From an uncultured Prevotella sp. (GTDB lineage: Bacteria > Bacteroidota > Bacteroidia > Bacteroidales > Bacteroidaceae), in the NCBI GenBank assembly GCA_905210845.1, contig CAJLYG010000117.1, positions 1-9,737 on the forward strand: a DNA stretch of 9,737 nt. The letters are read 5' to 3'. The notes beneath the pieces are model-generated. The model saw nothing but the letters and a program-made list of their open reading frames with translations. It ran no database searches and had not been told where the DNA came from. The position numbers and the translations under genes were made by a program. Of this stretch, positions 6,713-9,737 are shown in pieces; position 1 is the first letter of the stretch; each line of letters opens with the position of its first letter.

Positions 6713-8233
6713 CTAATAGTTGATGATGGATGCCAAGACCCGATGCTGATACCAGGGATCGTCGATTTCCTTTAAGAGTTCTCCCATTCTTTGGGTAAGC
6801 TTGCCGAATACCTTAGGTTGCTCTTCCGGTTTGAGGGGATGCATCTGATAGGGATCTTGCTCATCATGGAAGAACAGTACTTTTGTCAATTGGTTCTTTT
6901 TGTCGATATATAGTGCGAGCGTATATCCAGCGGTCTTGATACCTCGTGCAGACGGGAAATAGTCATGCACCTTCTGGTCTGCTCCTTTCTCCCCATTGAT
7001 ATTTTGCAGGTACAGTGCGGCATCTGGGCGCTTGATCTTCGCCTGTGGATTTAGGAACAGGGCAGAATAGTCTTTCCCTTGGACGTTTCTCGGAATCCTG
7101 TCTCCCAATCCTGCTAATCCTAACAAGGTCGGCATGATGTCTGGTGATGACAACAACAAGTCATCCACATGAGGACGGATCTTACCCGGATATCTCACGA
7201 TGAAAGGAATGTTCATCGACTCCGTGTATGGAGAATTCTTGGGATCTTCCGTATTTTGACTGCACATGGTCTCGCCATGATCGGATGCAAAAACGACAAT
7301 CGTGTTCTTCTCAAGACCGGCTTCCTTTAAGGCTTTTAAGATCTCCCCAAAGGCTCTGTCCACGCCTGTGACAGACGCAAAGTAATACCTTACCGAAGGT
7401 GCTTTAGCCAGATTCTTGTTGACATTGGGCCGAATCAGCAGAGAGTCAATGGGAGTATGGGCATACCTTTCGTAGTCTTCTTGCATGCAGTCATTCAGGG
7501 AACGATATGGAGAATGGGGAGGGTTCATCCCTATCATCATAAAGAAAGGTTTCTTCCCGTCTCTTTCATGATCCTTATTGTTGATGTAGTCGATTGCCTT
7601 TTTCGCCTCGTGTAAGGGAGACCACTCATGGGGCTCATGCTTATGTCCCTCCGTATCCCAATAGTGAGGATTCTTATGCTCGTCAAAGGTACCATAGGAA
7701 TACCAGTAGTTAAATCCATGCCGGTGTTCCGGAGCAGTGTAAGCATCCCATGCAGGGTTGCGATCTTCCACATAATGCCCAGGGCGTTCAGGATCATTTG
7801 GGGTAGGCGTTTCTGCATGTAGCTTCCCAATATAGGCACAGTCATAACCTGCCTGGCTCATTACGTCGCTGATCCATTCGATGTCATTCCTAATACTGCT
7901 GAACGGGCGATCCGAGTTGCAGTTGAGGGAGACCCCACTCTGGTTGGGATACATGCCTGTCAGCAATGATCCTCGGTGAGGACTGCTGAGAGGGAAGTTG
8001 CTCATGGCAGATGTCAGGACAACAGATTCGTGGGCGAACTGATCAATGTTTGGGGTATAGGTAGGGTCAGCCTGAAAGCGGACATGTCCCTTATACTCCG
8101 GTTGGTTCCAGAAATTCAGCGCACAGTTGCGGAACTGGTCGGGAAAGACATAGATCACATTAGGGTGCTGTTGTGCCATCATGTTCGTGGCAGCTAATGC
8201 CAATGAACTTAAGATAATACCGGATTTCTTCAT
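6713..8233 (-). CDS. Secreted S1-family sulfatase, Ser-type
   Basis: This 506-residue enzyme should hydrolyse a sulfate ester, most likely on a host or dietary glycan, in the periplasm or outside the cell. MKKSGIILSSLALAATNMMA is a type I signal peptide with likely cleavage after Ala20. Metal ligands appear as D32-Q33 (FPDQFR) and D318-H319 (FASDHGE). The sulfatase signature is S83-S84-P85-H86-R87-G, followed by SLLTG, so the nucleophilic formylglycine is made from Ser83, not Cys. In anaerobes this needs the radical-SAM maturase anSME, which is not in the window. K137 and H139 (YIGKLHAE) and H240 (NPPHSPY) fit the other active-site positions. I chose ATG 8233 because it opens the signal peptide; the in-frame TTG at 8338 overlaps the -7 box. 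No SusC/SusD pair is adjacent, so the substrate and S1 subfamily cannot be named. Confidence 0.93.
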   Translation of the reverse strand: MKKSGIILSSLALAATNMMAQQHPNVIYVFPDQFRNCALNFWNQPEYKGHVRFQADPTYTPNIDQFAHESVVLTSAMSNFPLSSPHRGSLLTGMYPNQSGVSLNCNSDRPFSSIRNDIEWISDVMSQAGYDCAYIGKLHAETPTPNDPERPGHYVEDRNPAWDAYTAPEHRHGFNYWYSYGTFDEHKNPHYWDTEGHKHEPHEWSPLHEAKKAIDYINNKDHERDGKKPFFMMIGMNPPHSPYRSLNDCMQEDYERYAHTPIDSLLIRPNVNKNLAKAPSVRYYFASVTGVDRAFGEILKALKEAGLEKNTIVVFASDHGETMCSQNTEDPKNSPYTESMNIPFIVRYPGKIRPHVDDLLLSSPDIMPTLLGLAGLGDRIPRNVQGKDYSALFLNPQAKIKRPDAALYLQNINGEKGADQKVHDYFPSARGIKTAGYTLALYIDKKNQLTKVLFFHDEQDPYQMHPLKPEEQPKVFGKLTQRMGELLKEIDDPWYQHRVLASIINY

Positions 8234-8335
8234 TTTTTTGTTTGTTTTCAGGTTAGGGCAAAGTGCTTTAAGTAACCTTGTCAGTGATGGGGAATTAGGC
8301 AGGTCGGTAGTCGACGCTTTTCCTCGTTCATGTTG

Positions 8336-8343
8336 CAAAAGTA
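8336..8343 (-). promoter_or_regulatory. Bacteroidota -7 promoter element for the sulfatase
   Basis: The minus strand reads TACTTTTG followed by CA, an exact TAnnTTTG box and the same ten bases as at the receptor promoter. The predicted start near 8329 gives a leader of about 96 bases before ATG 8233, longer than for the other genes here. The leader holds a 16-codon open frame from ATG 8331 (starting MNEEKRRL), probably chance. A CTTG about 20 bases upstream of the box could be a weak -33 element. Confidence 0.55.
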
Positions 8344-8357
8344 ATCTTTTCCTGTCA

Positions 8358-8381
8358 TTTATGCAAGTTTATCTGCATAAA
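8358..8381. repeat. Perfect 8-bp inverted repeat, candidate operator upstream of the sulfatase
   Basis: TTTATGCA (8358-8365) and TGCATAAA (8374-8381) are perfect inverted copies around an 8-base spacer. Relative to the predicted sulfatase start near 8329 the repeat spans about -29 to -52, covering the -33 region, and its spacer contains the stop codon of thiamine pyrophosphokinase. AT-rich arms and no following T-run on either strand make an intrinsic terminator unlikely. A dimeric regulator site is possible, though chance cannot be excluded. Confidence 0.4.
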
Positions 8382-9052
8382 AATCCTGATGGAAAGGTAT
8401 TCTTCGCCTCAAATGTCCTGTATACTAAGTAGGGACCGTCTGCCTGGATAGAAAAGGTGGTGCCGACAGCTTCATTCAGAGTGCCTTGCCACCATTGCTG
8501 ATAGGCGTAGCTGTCCCATCTCAAGCCATCGCTCTTGATGTCCTTGCTCCCGAAATTGAAAATGCTGACTTGCTGGCGGGGGAAGGATGCGAAGGATCCC
8601 TGTCCCTGACAGGGTACGAAATAACCATAGTCGGTGACTAAGGTGGGGCGGATGTGGAAGGTAGTAAGGTAGTAAACCATTAAGGAGATATTGCCGAGGG
8701 TATGGTCCTCGCGCTTACCTGTTGTCCCGAGGTAGGCGATCTCCTTACATCCGTTCTGGATGCAGTAAAGCGTTGCCTTGGTCAGATCATTGCTATCCTG
8801 CTCAGTAATGGTATGAAGGATCTTGTGATAGGTAGCTTTCAGGTCATTGGGCAGGGAGTCTCCGTCCCCTATAATGGCATCGGGCTGGAATCCATGGCTG
8901 ACTGCAGAAAGAGCAGCTCCATCGCAGCAGCATAGGAATATCGCATGTCGCAGGATCTCCACCGTAACGGGATGGACCGGGAAATCGCCATCTCCTAAGA
9001 TGACGGCATCGAAATTACGACTTGACTGTATTCGTATCAGAGGATATTCCAT
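8369..9052 (-). CDS. thiN: Thiamine pyrophosphokinase
   Basis: This 227-residue cytoplasmic enzyme transfers pyrophosphate from ATP to thiamine, giving thiamine pyrophosphate and trapping imported vitamin. Recognisable motifs are CDGA (43-46), the PDAIIGDGDSL block (57-67) with the acidic metal-binding cluster, EQDSNDLTKA (84-93), and LGTTGKREDHTLGNI (108-122). The C-terminal beta domain has DGLRWD and TLNEAVGTTFSI. Length is normal for the family. It overlaps the upstream transporter gene by 38 bases in another frame, so the two are surely co-transcribed and probably translationally coupled. In Bacteroides thetaiotaomicron the equivalent operon is known as OMthi-pnuT-tnr3, and this gene corresponds to tnr3. 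Control by a TPP riboswitch would be expected ahead of the receptor, outside the window. Confidence 0.93.
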   Translation of the reverse strand: MEYPLIRIQSSRNFDAVILGDGDFPVHPVTVEILRHAIFLCCCDGAALSAVSHGFQPDAIIGDGDSLPNDLKATYHKILHTITEQDSNDLTKATLYCIQNGCKEIAYLGTTGKREDHTLGNISLMVYYLTTFHIRPTLVTDYGYFVPCQGQGSFASFPRQQVSIFNFGSKDIKSDGLRWDSYAYQQWWQGTLNEAVGTTFSIQADGPYLVYRTFEAKNTFPSGFLCR

Positions 9053-9632
9053 CTCTCATCATCCTTTTCCATTTGAACCATCCCATGATGGCAATGATCA
9101 CGTACAAGCCGTAGAGACCTGCTTTGAAGGGAATGCCTTTGCCTACGTATAAGTAGCAGGATACTGCATCCACGGCAATCCAAAAGATCCATTGCTCAAT
9201 GTATTTCCGTGCCAGAGCCCAGAGCCCCACAAAACTTAAGGCGTTGGTGAACCCATCCAGGACGGGAACGGTCGAGTTGGTGTAGTTGGCTAATATATAA
9301 TAGGTGGCACCCCAGGCGGCAAGAAAGAAGGCAAAAGTCGGCAAGATCAGTTTCTTTCGAAAATGAGTGATGGGCATTTCCTCTCCTTCCTTTTGGCCAT
9401 GTTTCCTTCCGAATTTCCAAACGGCATAACCATAGATGGCTGCTACGGTGTAGTAGACTGCCATGCCCGCATCGCCATAGAGTCCATGGCTATAGTACAA
9501 GTATACGTCCAAGGCAGGCATGATAATGCCGATGACCCATAAGGCGATACTGGCACGATACTCGAGCACGATGTAAATGAGCCCGAGTATCGTGGTGAGT
9601 ATGTCCAGCCAGTGTTCTGCGAGGAAGTCCAT
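9015..9632 (-). CDS. pnuT: PnuC-family transporter, probably thiamine-specific (PnuT)
   Basis: This 205-residue integral inner-membrane protein has about seven hydrophobic segments, from LTTILGLIYIVL near residue 12 to GLYGLYVIIAIMGWFKW near residue 185. PnuC-type signatures include YYSHGLYGDAGMAVYYTV in the middle and QWIFWIAVDAVSCYLY followed by KGIPFKAGLYGLY near the end. PnuC proteins carry vitamins by facilitated diffusion, with a cytosolic kinase trapping the substrate. Family membership alone would allow nicotinamide riboside, but the overlapping thiamine pyrophosphokinase gene and the upstream TonB receptor end point to thiamine. The start ATG 9632 has an AAGGAG ribosome-binding site 11 bases upstream that overlaps the receptor stop codon. 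The C-terminus is hydrophilic (SSDTNTVKS) and overlaps the next gene. Confidence 0.9.
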   Translation of the reverse strand: MDFLAEHWLDILTTILGLIYIVLEYRASIALWVIGIIMPALDVYLYYSHGLYGDAGMAVYYTVAAIYGYAVWKFGRKHGQKEGEEMPITHFRKKLILPTFAFFLAAWGATYYILANYTNSTVPVLDGFTNALSFVGLWALARKYIEQWIFWIAVDAVSCYLYVGKGIPFKAGLYGLYVIIAIMGWFKWKRMMRDGISSDTNTVKS

Positions 9633-9643
9633 AGCCTTTCTGT

Positions 9644-9649
9644 CTCCTT
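9644..9649 (-). promoter_or_regulatory. Shine-Dalgarno site for pnuT
   Basis: The minus strand reads AAGGAG, 11 bases before ATG 9632, and overlaps the upstream receptor's TAA stop. Strong Shine-Dalgarno sites are uncommon in Bacteroidota. Here it supports the chosen start and coupling to the end of receptor translation. Confidence 0.55.
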
Positions 9650-9737
9650 AGAACCTAAGGGTGATATTGCCCATCATCGTAAATCCAGCCATGGGGACGA
9701 ACCCAATCTGGTAGTGCTCATTATTCTTTATTAAAAT
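9648..9737 (-). CDS. C-terminal end of a TonB-dependent receptor, probably thiamine (OMthi-like), partial
   Basis: The minus strand carries 29 codons and a TAA at 9648-9650, running off the right edge. The residues end EHYQIGFVPMAGFTMMGNITLRF. This is a typical last beta strand of a TonB-dependent outer-membrane receptor: alternating hydrophobic residues, a GFT(M)MGNI turn-and-strand pattern, and a terminal Phe recognised by the BAM assembly machinery. The stop lies 15 bases before the PnuT start. In Bacteroides the order receptor, PnuT, thiamine pyrophosphokinase is the known thiamine-uptake operon, so the ligand is most likely thiamine or its phosphates. Only the extreme C-terminus is visible, so the assignment rests on the terminal strand and the neighbours. 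The first few codons at the edge could be affected by contig-end errors. Confidence 0.7.
   Translation of the reverse strand: MLIKNNEHYQIGFVPMAGFTMMGNITLRF

Noticed and set aside
7537..7845. Minus-strand frame inside the sulfatase gene
   Set aside because: It is an out-of-frame shadow of the sulfatase with a Met/Ile/Arg-rich translation.
8234..8338. Start of the sulfatase at the in-frame TTG near 8338
   Set aside because: The codon overlaps the -7 promoter box, and the signal peptide begins at ATG 8233.
8358..8381. Intrinsic terminator for the thiamine operon
   Set aside because: The repeat arms are AT-rich and no T-run follows on the minus strand, so it is better described as a possible operator.

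Overview
The window looks like Bacteroidota (order Bacteroidales, plausibly Prevotella or a relative). The evidence is a BtuB-like TonB-dependent receptor with the Bacteroidales-style N-terminus, a thiamine uptake operon of receptor, PnuT and pyrophosphokinase, a Ser-type sulfatase, and three perfect Bacteroidota -7 boxes (TAnnTTTG) upstream of genes. Assignment below order level is inference. I see no tRNA, rRNA, CRISPR array, insertion sequence or phage gene.

Layout: (1) 1-1133, minus strand, is an internal piece of rpoB. It stops abruptly inside the conserved 'EGPNIGL' motif. (2) From about 1133 on the plus strand the sequence becomes the C-terminal part of an APH/NahK-like sugar kinase, joined exactly at its catalytic loop. 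A CBM9-like protein follows one base after its stop, and a symmetric hairpin terminator closes the unit. (3) On the minus strand come a small lipoprotein and a BtuB-like outer-membrane receptor. Divergent from the receptor is a plus-strand long-chain acyl-CoA synthetase-like protein with altered adenylation motifs. (4) Convergent to it on the minus strand is a secreted Ser-type sulfatase, with a perfect inverted repeat lying in its promoter region. (5) Upstream of that, still on the minus strand, is a thiamine salvage operon: the last 29 residues of a TonB-dependent receptor (cut by the window end), a PnuC/PnuT-type inner-membrane transporter, and thiamine pyrophosphokinase. These would carry thiamine across the outer membrane, across the inner membrane, and trap it as thiamine pyrophosphate.

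The main anomaly is the junction near 1131-1135. An essential single-copy gene and a kinase gene are both broken mid-motif and fused head to head, with one or two bases of possible overlap. The likeliest reading is a chimeric contig, so 1-1133 may not be linked to the rest in a real chromosome. From 1133 onward the window is coherent. I see no convincing new defence or mobile system. The most worthwhile biological leads are the sulfatase inverted repeat, the acyl-CoA synthetase with substitutions at two conserved motifs, and the kinase/CBM9-like pair.
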